DNA of 23,773 nt, taken from contig CAILMU010000072.1 of NCBI GenBank assembly GCA_903835325.1, positions 1 to 23,773 on the forward strand, written 5' to 3'. Below, one piece after another: positions 20,101 through 23,501 of this stretch; position 1 is the stretch's first letter, and the number at the start of each line of letters is the position of its first letter. Under the pieces are notes generated by a model. That model ran no database searches, had not been told where the DNA came from, and saw only the letters and a list, made by a program, of their open reading frames with translations. This DNA comes from an uncultured Microcaldota archaeon (lineage in GTDB: Archaea > Micrarchaeota > Micrarchaeia > Anstonellales > Bilamarchaeaceae). A program made the position numbers and the translations under genes.

Positions 20101-23100
20101 ACGCCCGAGAGCTTCATGCGCAAACGGGATATCAGGGACATCGCGAACAACATCCTATCTGTCATGGGCAAGGCGATGACACCCGAACAGGCCGGAAGGC
20201 TGGCTGAGTATCTGAGATCCACCGCCGCCTCCGATGCAAGATATGGCCAGGCATTCAAGAACCTGAAGGATGAAGCCCATAAGATGAATCTTGAGTTGCC
20301 TACGGCCAAGATGATAATGGACGAAGCGGAACGGATGGTCGCCGAAAAGGAGCAGAGAAGAGCCGGAGCTCAAGGCGGTGATGCGAAGCAGGCCAAAGCC
20401 GTCCGGTCGATGGCTCCAAGGCCGGATTCGGAGGCCAATGCCGCACCGGGGGCAAGAGCGCAGCCGATCAGAGTTGCTCCGACCAAGGTGGAAGGCCTTT
20501 TCGAATTCCGCTCGTTGTACGGTTCAAAGACCAGCAATGCCGAACTCGAAGGCATTCTGCAAAAAGAGAGCGAAGCCGCCAGGCCAGAGGAGCGGGGGCG
20601 GATAGAGAAGATAACCAGGACAGCCCGCGGACTCGATCGCATGGCATCGACCGGAAGGGAAACAGACATGCCGTCCAATATCCGGGAAGCGGTCGGCAAG
20701 GTCAAGGCTGCCAAGGACAAGGCGGCTGGGTCTGGTAGGAATATCGACCGGCAGATGGCGAGCCGATTGACCTACGAGTATGCATCGAAACTCGTATTGG
20801 ATGAAGAGAAAGCGGCGCAATCATCGAAACCGGTCCAAGAACAGATTAATGACCGCACGATAGCGGCTAAGACTATGGCTGTCCATGAAATCGCCGTAGC
20901 GACAGACAGGGCCCCTGAAGAGAAGGCGGCCGCTCTCGCATCATTGAGCCCTATCGAGCGTTTCGCTTACGATATCGCGCTCGCCAAGGCGCAATATGGG
21001 GGGCGGAGCAAGCCTCTAGATTTGGATTTCACTGATGGGGCCATCGAAGCGATGCAATGGCACGGCAAGAAGGATTTCACATTCATGGCGAGCGCGTACA
21101 AAGGCATCCCCGTCGCAGTCGTCGCCGAAGGCGCCCCGCATGTCGATATCCTGGTCATGGCCAAGGATGCGAAGACAACATACACTGTTAGGGTCACCAA
21201 AGACGGCACCGAGATAATCAACGTAACCGGGATGAAATTCAGGAACGATGCGGAAAAAGACGCGTTCCTTAGGTATTCGAACGCGAGGATGTCCGACCCG
21301 GTGAAAACGTTCGGGGAGAACGAGAAGGTTTCGGAATCCCTTCAAGAGATAATGAAACAGGTCTCTTTCGGGAATCTCGGGACAGCCAGGAGGTACGCGC
21401 TGGACCTTGGGGATACCGCCAAGGGGCCCAGGGCAAGGTCCGAAGCATCCGTCGTCCCGAAACCGGAAACAGTATCCGACAGGCTCGCGAAGAGGCCGGA
21501 TGCGCCTATCCCAGCGAAATCCGTCCAAGCATTCAGGGATTTCTCTAGGATGGATTCCGACAGCCAGAACAGGGTGATCGAAGGCCTGGAGAAAGCGGCC
21601 AAAGACGAGGAGATGCGGGGGATAGCTACCGCGAATATGGATTTCGTTCTTAGGGTCAGGGGATTCGCTTCGCAGTTATCAGCCTTCAAGTCCATGAACG
21701 GCGAGACAGGTTTCCGGCTGGAGAGGGCGCTCGGCCTGAAGCCTGGCGAGCTTTCGGGTATTTATCTCAACGAGGGCATACGCGACAGGGGCATCGACCC
21801 GAATGCCGAATTCCTCAAAACAATCAAGAGGAGCGGGCTGATATTAATTGTCGGCGAAGATACGAAGATCGAGGCTTTTCCCGGCGCCTCGTTGAAAGAC
21901 GTGCTTGTTGGGATGATGACATCGGACAAGGGGAACCTAATCTTCACTTTGCTCAAGATGTACCCGGAGGCCAGCAAGATAGAGATGAAACCCGCTGGGG
22001 GGATGACGGGTGTCACGAGAGTGAAGATAACAGACCACAATGGGGCGCATCTTGAATATGTGAAGCCTGTCGACCTTAGCACCGCAGCGACAGGCGATGA
22101 GAATCTCCAGAGGGCATGGGTGCCGACGGCTGATACCGTTACGAAGACGCCCGGGGGAAACGAGGATCTCGGATTCAGGCTGCCGGACGGCACCAAATCG
22201 GCATACGGCATCTCCAGGAGCATGCTGAACTCCAAGATCGAGATAGCCGGCGTGACCCTGGAAACCGCCTACGCATCGGATATCCTGAATATGCACAGAA
22301 ACCTGGAGCTGATGAAAGCACTCGTCGACCATGGGGATGCGGTCCTCGAGCAACTATGGTTCTATCTGACAGCATGCATGTCAAGCGGTTCCATCGACGG
22401 GCACGAGGGCAACACCTTCGCGATGCTGATGAAGGTGACTGGCGGGAATGCTGAGGAGCTCCGCAGCCGGGGATTCCATTTCATACCGGACGGCCACGGC
22501 GGGGAGCTCGTCTTCATGTTCGGCCGAATCGACACGGACGATTCCGCCGGCTCGTACTGGATAAGCATGCCCAGGGAAGGGAGCATAGATGCGAAACGGC
22601 ATATCAACCACATGGGCGGCGAAGCGTATCTCTACAGGCTCATGAATTCGTTCGTTTTCCACTGGAACACAGCCCACCCGGGGGATGCGCCGCTCACCGC
22701 GGCCGACTTGCATCAAAAGATGTTCTGGCAACCCGTAAATTATCCGGGAAGAGCGAATGCCGAACCTCCAGCCATTGCAGGCGCCCGCAGATGGATGGAA
22801 TTGCGGGGAAGCGATCCGGCTTTCATCAAGGGGATGGAGGATGGCTTCAGGGCGCATAGCGGCGAAGGCGCAGGCATATCGTTCGGACTCCGCGAGCCCA
22901 AACTCAAGGAGCAGTTCGGCAAATATGGAGCGGCAAAGGATCATTTCCCATGCAATGGAGAACCCAGCCAAGTGATAATGGATCACGCCGGAAGGACAAT
23001 CGCTGTCGCTGAATATGAATCCTTAGACACCAAAGATCAAGGAATCCTGAGCCACCTTCAAAAGAACAAATGGACATATCTCGTGGAAGAGGCGGACATG

Positions 23101-23472
23101 CCGCCCCAGTACGACCGTTCGGGAGTGTTCAAGATACAGCAAAAGGGATTCTTGGCATTCAAAAGCTTGGATGAAATCCCCCAGGAAATCAGGGATAAAG
23201 CATATGCAGCCCATATGCATCCGAATGTAGCGAATGAGGCCGAACTGGCGGCAGGCGGCATGGGACTCTGGATAACTCCCCGCAAAAGCCCCGGGGCGAG
23301 CGGCGCCCTCAGATTCACAGAATCGATAGGGTTGCCGGATATCGCGATGCGCGGGACCATACCGTCCTTCAGGGCCATCATGGGAGGAGGCGATGTCAAC
23401 AATATGATAGGTTTGATGATCCAGGCAGGGGATGCCTGGAACAGGACGATAAGAGCCAAAGGCAGCCCATGA
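5185..23472 (+). CDS. Giant multidomain protein of about 6,095 residues, function unknown
   Basis: One frame runs 18.3 kb without a stop, which only selection can maintain. I start it at ATG 5185 (MAPATKEAGGTKP). No signal peptide is visible, so a cytoplasmic location is likely. Order: helical region with TPR-like motifs (residues ~1-1850); Gly-rich hydrophobic zone (~1868-1945) and further helices; degenerate GGDEF-like fold (~2249-2340) within a larger globular region to ~2780; linker; mixed domain (~2862-3170); linker; domain with YRSESQASWRR (~3295-3660); linker; two ~100-residue repeats (~3742-3942); two ~28-residue repeats (~3983-4053); solenoid-like helices (~4070-4530); Gly/Pro linker (~4612-4640); two more ~100-residue repeats (~4819-5059); C-terminal globular region (~5440-6095). 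About six cysteines were counted. No secure catalytic motif is seen; a scaffold or multi-module effector are both possible. Base composition resembles the neighbours, giving no sign of recent transfer. Confidence 0.9.
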   Translation: MAPATKEAGGTKPTISQTEQALRELVPLPGFQPARPREGAGPSEYEAARKAIGAAERDIDALSQSRAAKDPGLISQQQWKARFSSDVEPLAKSLENLGKENIGNGPKTYSANTKIVLAKLEGAQERLGEAKNETEIQEAKKMLDGARADYERLIEVRDMMRLAKTENKQWLAEALTASLDKMATGAGKMDDARYQRGVMIEEAAALYIHRSRMVGGKANQEVDAVLQGSIAVLSSEKSKPKDVDDASDMIKRFRGAAIADMGRVNDTFGASTLEIDRILGEQASMQLAPQARALLADIHKMQDRLKDPARAAVDVRDDEIAGIAKRVMELQRMSGDLAEIDNPAIRTGVGKAYGAALDALASGDAAGYSILLTAAAQLRGADQQYASKLSAAIDALAKAPESGKEEHEQKILSVIADSLSKQLASAANSSKGASGEVLKGIQKDFDARSKKPGELTPDDISKAIAALDISKSMYQRLSRAKMASPEAAQSAESMYVLGLDELRKRDGDVGRALAHTMLAEKYLETGDSAKRDDIKRLDQRLDAAEGAQGFRDAYAVFDAWNRLDSRVSALKESSRTLSAAGKATLALAIKELESMEHSLAGSGELIGTKEAETDIAAMRSRMGNDENLAKSIKNQAQASGRSEDSIVAERAKLQRRDTLIQLGNGIVSAYRSAPAQSQAGLGELYGFSYSALGSGDYRKADDFATAADAYSHSGSDKDRKGLLSAMSSYHEGKIAPDQASELISIYAAKNDSRKTISDKELLATVTRYQDLAIRAALNGDVKGAQYVELCSRVYSMWGAFPEKKLDKDQALERRSSMQAVEQELGEKGGIGVGIASGKTIFESMGGVEIFASKQYDILAFGVRAEDVRFAIQARSEFGATEPEKKRFADRWKLAHDKMNAKAAILAKAGNSEAAEYYGIHAQAADFTFAQGAVSAANALRMEGSAQLRKAMEIRKRAEAAVIKADTLRLSKNADDDAKAAVLDQRAAELSADSKQISERALRLMGAANSVLNGVITLNDSMRLNTRHAESGWLDANTGIRSVASGAGELIRQDAQGAKGAEADRLTASAEIVDNFPRARSVLTLNADNYIDRFGLVRVKKAGEGVPGTGEAERVSRKDAIALIEMGANAVKIGKEKISQQVAIQNTRNSMDGERQWMKQQYISNASFAIGSMIETLRKKDQKAYDNFLKENNIHTTVSEKGVSLQLPQDPTKLFYLYTSLCQTLGIKWHDDLDGKGEGDKPLLLDGNEFNTRFNQSAGAISTENFKAASGMLGSLRGELRGRYHMAIKPITQADLDFEHGKVAVKGPGALSGASLAEEVIANIDDKNEREAMRAKLEDTKKYGKGGVEGFLDELRSSRGDVFEKVQRGEMVQYDGDKYYTNARTAYRLHQQGHITDANTLDHMNERESSSAEDRQREDNTRLAARAKRIDALTDARKAYDEFRPGDIGNKEWVEMPDEQRLRELKKRGVNEAELKSSVEKYKANKLDEAKRWESVERKLEDSRSSLSAGRINVDENLLSRLVEALPEERAGRYSAELYAAKAEADPKIRAEKVAEVYRKLSSSPDDMQTAVNGVRGMMGTYAPDLKPSKEQEGMLAQLDGAATFASTQNLAASASRRDETAGLLIDKARNAFAESDAAKAAGDEATALKKRMEGRRDLDGAMAVMGSVGKAMDADSAKAYADALQATKEWKVWDRGKKIAPADSERFDIQVMADTEMDLRLLQQGWRKRSDGTLEQAELTPKARELVDKAVSSMDAIDSRLQGRIDRKSDWMTYVSDSDAKEGAYVSLLRKRFDGFKEAALAGFEASRKGINPVERDALLARAEKTFSTAGEAGIGMLGFYDTRTDTEHAAYALDTYREVGEGTKKFGKAVVIAGMFAGGTVTGGISTHLASAWITAEGIHDNMDSYVRMGGWSGMSTSEKLGWLGSVASTAAIGGGHLIGMARETIAESKAFSAAWAVSGEETAVESGLLARQSTTYSLGLGREEAAQEVVRAYGTSRFEKALETGQQASGLYIMGHGTFLAVDAVQRTVIAAQTGQTSTVEAAGEIFSQFMMLAAPVQHILSMGRPPSPTTLTWDTQLILALSIGKPIQYAPRAARAAAREELAVATRDTGAPGVRAAEPGRRGAGEAQGQPLERGTGLERLQKALEQREAQKAMERGGREGEKKAPADVRIDTQHEPVEAKVSISKEVLDAAREKIAKVETFKADESLPNRERWNNEKIFAAVGHVLQENARARQENARPGETVESNVLVVPVDKSGLNNIDRINPKVADILSKEVFRNIIKASIEILKSKGYTDIADGLLGNGKCDERALFLAGDIKGKSREEVIKDVQDAFEQAKDIETGRLDSYRLTLTNKATGKEVNTTLGAWMRANIRHGEDVAVAFTADYSDMARIDPSGEAPRLHSMYTEAEEKAAPYRKTVVEALNAEKLSRPGIDSDKPMMPVSDPKDTFQSGTAYAVRYHLTDQGVRAVQASLTGRVTELGAEGLTSIGISKEDAKIYLTESAKGTLREQMARKELQKKYPDIAAKKTNLQKIAAQKVLEEYPQLHGNEKEAGELVKQAFSREGLSIQQFAQIVPRKGYLFSDSIQNSEGNTFVGYGVMNGLSQIALDIFDSEIGKIDSDRQVSSRYMGNLSFYSRASGPEAENVRAHMQNLITANLIGTNIAVEVTAVEVKDGETTNDIAAKQLAQRMGIKNLDAETLDRGERLVRMLQAGNKDLIGRANGNAEPPEAVAKLIEDITDTGRKELRRVRDALNDMTVPERNQFFDFVRTHAKDIDGAERIPEVEVPKEAEVPVEMKLAAGAERQGAPDTTRGTTRPALRAVPQPEEVSKAAPAVAPQQAGKALERPQAETAEQAGARTKVTLNNVKRAEDGSLLFQYGQANAVVKPTGEKGSVPNTTVVDVTLPQINEGERPVSFRMEVNRDYDYVQTSQKAVSETIDMAITLGMNGAWPRVEELAKKMGYSDAIGKAKVEYIDSQIAKFRAANPPQPEQPGAFRRIYTETENARAARIIRHIEFSVETPGMTKEEIEFANRLKNNPFYITETSFGSRMKMALAWVRENEAVITAEEAGMQAPQKAAWKTEDNVRVQQIQAYILYARDDPIHLKKIASDAVLELVGKKGVDPENDLVKLLDRLAQGVEDPKLRGQIINGIQMAGSNLIREMTTEAAKANKAPPVVEVKSKAAVPAEAVPPKEAGAALEREAPAQDKVTPSAKESAEEHAPQKTETPAARKAVPEAEEVKVEAEAPAARKAVPDGDREQIDKDVARLRSIIDSGRKDIPEEHKEALELFDNMTKAGIPKEEALESAAQLAALVKTIRENNSIYPYPVEEILNNWQGPAEGKEEVRAQIEATVKYFTDLIAQNPALFRPVESMELEGNTYRICAPMKMGKDTVVPMFVTDSEGRTEFLLSYRSESQASWRRFPGMITTGIWKGESEHLQNLPWELQRTLDGMHTKAEPPAVMKDGKPIKLSDIDIPFFVFSEARVQDEVKSSQAPDLSKGSGDLPFNVVAAWEAGREDGIYGRHTNMVVESKNGKFRYGIAVTVDPKDATQDIMFIQYIESTEGKGIVGGTRKGAVSLPENEKEWLTPGAEYPEQVGELRPGVASRDTVGIRGARVRLGVHNSEDSPFHEFNNNLKDTGVFRKIREGKIKEAVETGEKIGKQKGPAPQEGQKEVPKLREVPQPAPEAKEAKGEIPTKTESMEAPGISRRAAPSEEAPEAKAPARAPQPAVPSSAPKQMEVNYDRLDTEFERQKTVAVVNNLPFEEGARPIAHDFYLIWNRAKNEAEEKNLAQQLSTGEDGKIDTAKADTLIKIYTQLKKRFGGTYESDRIRMIISEANAIARIDNAFDKQKSEAEGKGFRFNDGARSVAHDLDYLVRMGTDPKKADNLADRLSTDQAGNTDYAKADLLLAAQKRLNSFSGKDSTNDPNKIIDEARAIDFTLRSQNAPKAPSQVQAEGPASPEAKAEAQKPPGIQPSQEKKTYLIDGIPIEFGPGEKIPPEAIPIVEGRPVEKQAARVAAEPKMITIILNDLPFKIREGDPIPPGAKILQEEGVGEQPQKVQQAGPKRETFEERMNRKENERMQLRDGIRGLLDKPPGARAEGLGPIADETRSDDIGKRVDELKSDNTYQAISKIPGVKDIIANRLSLSSNRGSLPEIDEILTPVLKTGNNDVLVGIVKAIRDSAGNERKALENTLLKSDPAIGKLLIDLASGAYAGKESLVIAHYRMAAELDTTILSASTRMAIEISKLPKDDRNIVMEVLARTKPFMAAQISDALAFSDQKIDNQARQTIIEQLQKDFIPNSAEENTLAYRITTMDAGTRREILGEAYDQMSAANKARYRSREGFIDLIEGVYASNADYSRTGEILLREGAGAVIDVADKQASEKAAKSEGVFAKGERENIKAQGVEPGKTGGIRALYNIMNRGIDRGNEGPLKIEGNPDFIAGPHGPYYVTYEGEGNFAVNFSNPKGLKPQIPPNQHTAYIVPSEFQRMQLASMLALDVSAGRMSAQDAAAKLAKVVTYAEYGKSPPGEFKGAKETQDSRSDIGIKLLGNGQEVVEKARGIAQKMKNGTVSPEEQSGLNRARERAKDQSVDDFGLALQYVIDERVNKPSPPQGPEGPKGRGPRGGGPVGEGQAREKIAPVYDIGAAREAKAKAQVPEGATKAAATQIETGYNPAKSGDAVHFAQDAIREAIRNDDWATLDRLGGMDPAIKKQVDRIKATGNDQAKMIYATSLGLEINKAARAGKITVVETEMEGAKDATTGLPTMTTIFRIVAQGAGSIAGEVVGGESSPVQPSGGQIGPQGASSARGPSVSRAADEELSSRLDERFPIDMNKDSTEDFLYKRTIRDAAHALNTIYSMAVNADQAEAVAENMSFKVATPERYRTAFDNLRDEAAKKGLVSPTPQMIIEEAERMVGENKAYKKPAPALGLVQGPSAPQAKAEEEQSRTPATKDILQTKLDQRFGFDMDRDTPESFMRKRDIRDIANNILSVMGKAMTPEQAGRLAEYLRSTAASDARYGQAFKNLKDEAHKMNLELPTAKMIMDEAERMVAEKEQRRAGAQGGDAKQAKAVRSMAPRPDSEANAAPGARAQPIRVAPTKVEGLFEFRSLYGSKTSNAELEGILQKESEAARPEERGRIEKITRTARGLDRMASTGRETDMPSNIREAVGKVKAAKDKAAGSGRNIDRQMASRLTYEYASKLVLDEEKAAQSSKPVQEQINDRTIAAKTMAVHEIAVATDRAPEEKAAALASLSPIERFAYDIALAKAQYGGRSKPLDLDFTDGAIEAMQWHGKKDFTFMASAYKGIPVAVVAEGAPHVDILVMAKDAKTTYTVRVTKDGTEIINVTGMKFRNDAEKDAFLRYSNARMSDPVKTFGENEKVSESLQEIMKQVSFGNLGTARRYALDLGDTAKGPRARSEASVVPKPETVSDRLAKRPDAPIPAKSVQAFRDFSRMDSDSQNRVIEGLEKAAKDEEMRGIATANMDFVLRVRGFASQLSAFKSMNGETGFRLERALGLKPGELSGIYLNEGIRDRGIDPNAEFLKTIKRSGLILIVGEDTKIEAFPGASLKDVLVGMMTSDKGNLIFTLLKMYPEASKIEMKPAGGMTGVTRVKITDHNGAHLEYVKPVDLSTAATGDENLQRAWVPTADTVTKTPGGNEDLGFRLPDGTKSAYGISRSMLNSKIEIAGVTLETAYASDILNMHRNLELMKALVDHGDAVLEQLWFYLTACMSSGSIDGHEGNTFAMLMKVTGGNAEELRSRGFHFIPDGHGGELVFMFGRIDTDDSAGSYWISMPREGSIDAKRHINHMGGEAYLYRLMNSFVFHWNTAHPGDAPLTAADLHQKMFWQPVNYPGRANAEPPAIAGARRWMELRGSDPAFIKGMEDGFRAHSGEGAGISFGLREPKLKEQFGKYGAAKDHFPCNGEPSQVIMDHAGRTIAVAEYESLDTKDQGILSHLQKNKWTYLVEEADMPPQYDRSGVFKIQQKGFLAFKSLDEIPQEIRDKAYAAHMHPNVANEAELAAGGMGLWITPRKSPGASGALRFTESIGLPDIAMRGTIPSFRAIMGGGDVNNMIGLMIQAGDAWNRTIRAKGSP
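6232..7578 (+). repeat. Degenerate TPR-like helical repeats in the giant protein
   Basis: A motif of the form A-L-x-x-G-D-x-x-x-A, followed by a second helix and a small residue, recurs: DALASGDAAGYSILLTAAAQ (about 6256-6315), LRKRDGDVGRALAHTMLAEK (about 6688-6747), SALGSGDYRKADDFATAADA (about 7252-7311) and RAALNGDVKGAQYVELCSRV (about 7504-7563). Weaker forms occur near 7897-7962 and 10087-10182. The helix-turn-helix pattern with GD in the turn is TPR-like, but spacing is irregular, so this is a structural resemblance rather than a family assignment. Confidence 0.45.
10786..11019 (+). other. Gly-rich hydrophobic zone of the giant protein
   Basis: Residues about 1868-1945 include GKAVVIAGMFAGGTVTGG and LGWLGSVASTAAIGGGHLIG, the most hydrophobic part of an otherwise charged protein. 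Less hydrophobic helices follow (GLYIMGHGTFLAVDA, FSQFMMLAAPVQHILSMG, up to about 11385). The zone could be one or two membrane hairpins or a buried core; Gly and Thr content makes either plausible. Confidence 0.45.
11929..12204 (+). other. Possible degenerate GGDEF/nucleotidyl-cyclase-like fold in the giant protein
   Basis: Residues 2249-2340 show a hydrophobic strand ending in Asp (VLVVPVDKSGLNNIDRIN), a long helix (ILSKEVFRNIIKASIEILKS), then GNGKCDERALFLAGD where a GGDEF motif and its hairpin would fall, then a helix (REEVIKDVQDAFEQAK). Order and spacing match the GGDEF strand-helix-hairpin-helix core. The signature itself is replaced (CDER at 2309-2312), so catalytic activity would not be expected. 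This is inferred from pattern only. Confidence 0.35.
13768..14709 (+). other. Mixed globular domain between two linkers of the giant protein
   Basis: Residues about 2862-3175 start with strand-like segments (KVTLNNVKRAEDGSLLFQYG, TTVVDVTLPQI, SFRMEVNRDYDYV) and continue with charged helices up to SNLIREMTTEAAKANK. Flanking Pro/Ala/Glu-rich linkers mark its borders. I recognise no family. Confidence 0.4.
14872..14949 (+). repeat. Duplicated AARKAVP linker motif
   Basis: AARKAVP is encoded at 14872-14892 and again at 14929-14949, 19 residues apart, in a Pro/Ala/Glu/Lys-rich linker. The codons differ at several third positions, so the peptide rather than the DNA has been conserved. Confidence 0.6.
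15067..16170 (+). other. Globular domain with YRSxSQxxWRR motif in the giant protein
   Basis: Residues about 3295-3660. YRSESQASWRRFPGM, with R3413 and S3414, is followed by TTGIWKGESEH and then LPWELQRTLDGM. The later part is strand-rich (FFVFSEARV, TNMVVESKNGKFRYGIAVTV, IMFIQYIEST). Density of Trp, Arg, Ser and Glu in the first motif is unlike the linkers and helices around it and suggests a binding or active site. No family can be named with certainty. Confidence 0.45.
16408..16710 (+). repeat. Helical module copy A1 in the giant protein
   Basis: About 101 residues (3742-3842), from LDTEFERQKT through GARPIAHDF, KNLAQQLST and IDTAKADTL to IISEANAIA. The next copy begins directly after it with no linker, and key positions match (GAR.(I/V)AHD, (N)LA..LST, AKAD.L, II.EA.AI). 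Confidence 0.75.
16711..17010 (+). repeat. Helical module copy A2 in the giant protein
   Basis: 100 residues (3843-3942): IDNAFDKQKS, GARSVAHDL, ADNLADRLST, DYAKADLLL, IIDEARAI. It is a tandem partner of the copy ending at 16710. Identity is moderate, so the duplication is not recent. Confidence 0.75.
17131..17343 (+). repeat. Two copies of a ~28-residue strand-rich repeat in the giant protein
   Basis: The first copy (17131-17214) reads YLIDGIPIEFGPGEKIPPEA and on to VEGRP; the second (17263-17343) reads IILNDLPFKIREGDPIPPGA and on to QEEG. The shared pattern is a hydrophobic strand, (D/N)-x-(I/L)-P-(I/F), a polar turn, then (K/P)IPP-x-A. An 8- to 16-residue linker separates them. This could be a small beta unit or a peptide-binding repeat. 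Confidence 0.65.
17380..18780 (+). other. Solenoid-like helical stretch and small globular segment of the giant protein
   Basis: From about residue 4066, short helices with regular hydrophobics resemble HEAT/ARM-type stacking (NNDVLVGIVKAIRDSAGNE, LLIDLASGAYAG, IAIEISKLP-type segments). From about 18490, FIAGPHGPYYVTYEGEGNFA and HTAYIVPSEFQRMQLASML look like a compact mixed fold. Neither part can be assigned to a family. Confidence 0.35.
19639..19953 (+). repeat. Helical module copy A3 in the giant protein
   Basis: About 105 residues (4819-4923): SSRLDERFPIDMNKDS, RDAAHALNTI, AEAVAENMS, YRTAFDNLRDEA, MIIEEAERMV. It is closest to the copy at 20041-20361 and shares a helix layout with A1 and A2. 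Confidence 0.75.
20041..20361 (+). repeat. Helical module copy A4 in the giant protein
   Basis: About 107 residues (4953-5059): QTKLDQRFGFDMDRDT, RDIANNIL, AGRLAEYL, YGQAFKNLKDEA, MIMDEAERMV. It pairs with the copy at 19639-19953 across an 87-base Pro/Ala/Glu linker. (L)D(E/Q)RF..DM..D is shared by this pair only. Confidence 0.75.
21500..23469 (+). other. C-terminal aromatic- and His-rich globular region of the giant protein
   Basis: The last ~600 residues are richer in Trp, Tyr, His and Gly than the rest. Examples are WFYLTACMSSGSIDGHEGNT, FHFIPDGHGGELVFMFGRID, SYWISMPREG, HINHMGGEAYLYRLMNSFV and FHWNTAHPGDAP. Two of the six cysteines are here (TACMS, FPCNGE). This looks like a real catalytic or ligand-binding unit, but no known active-site signature is recognised. 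Confidence 0.4.
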
Positions 23473-23489
23473 ATGAAGACCGGTAGATA

Positions 23490-23501
23490 TTTTGTGTTCT
23501 T
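23490..23501 (+). terminator. T-rich terminator after the giant gene
   Basis: TTTTGTGTTCTT starts 18 bases past the giant gene's stop codon and abuts the stop of the convergent gene. No strong stem is seen before it, as is usual for archaeal intrinsic terminators. Confidence 0.4.
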
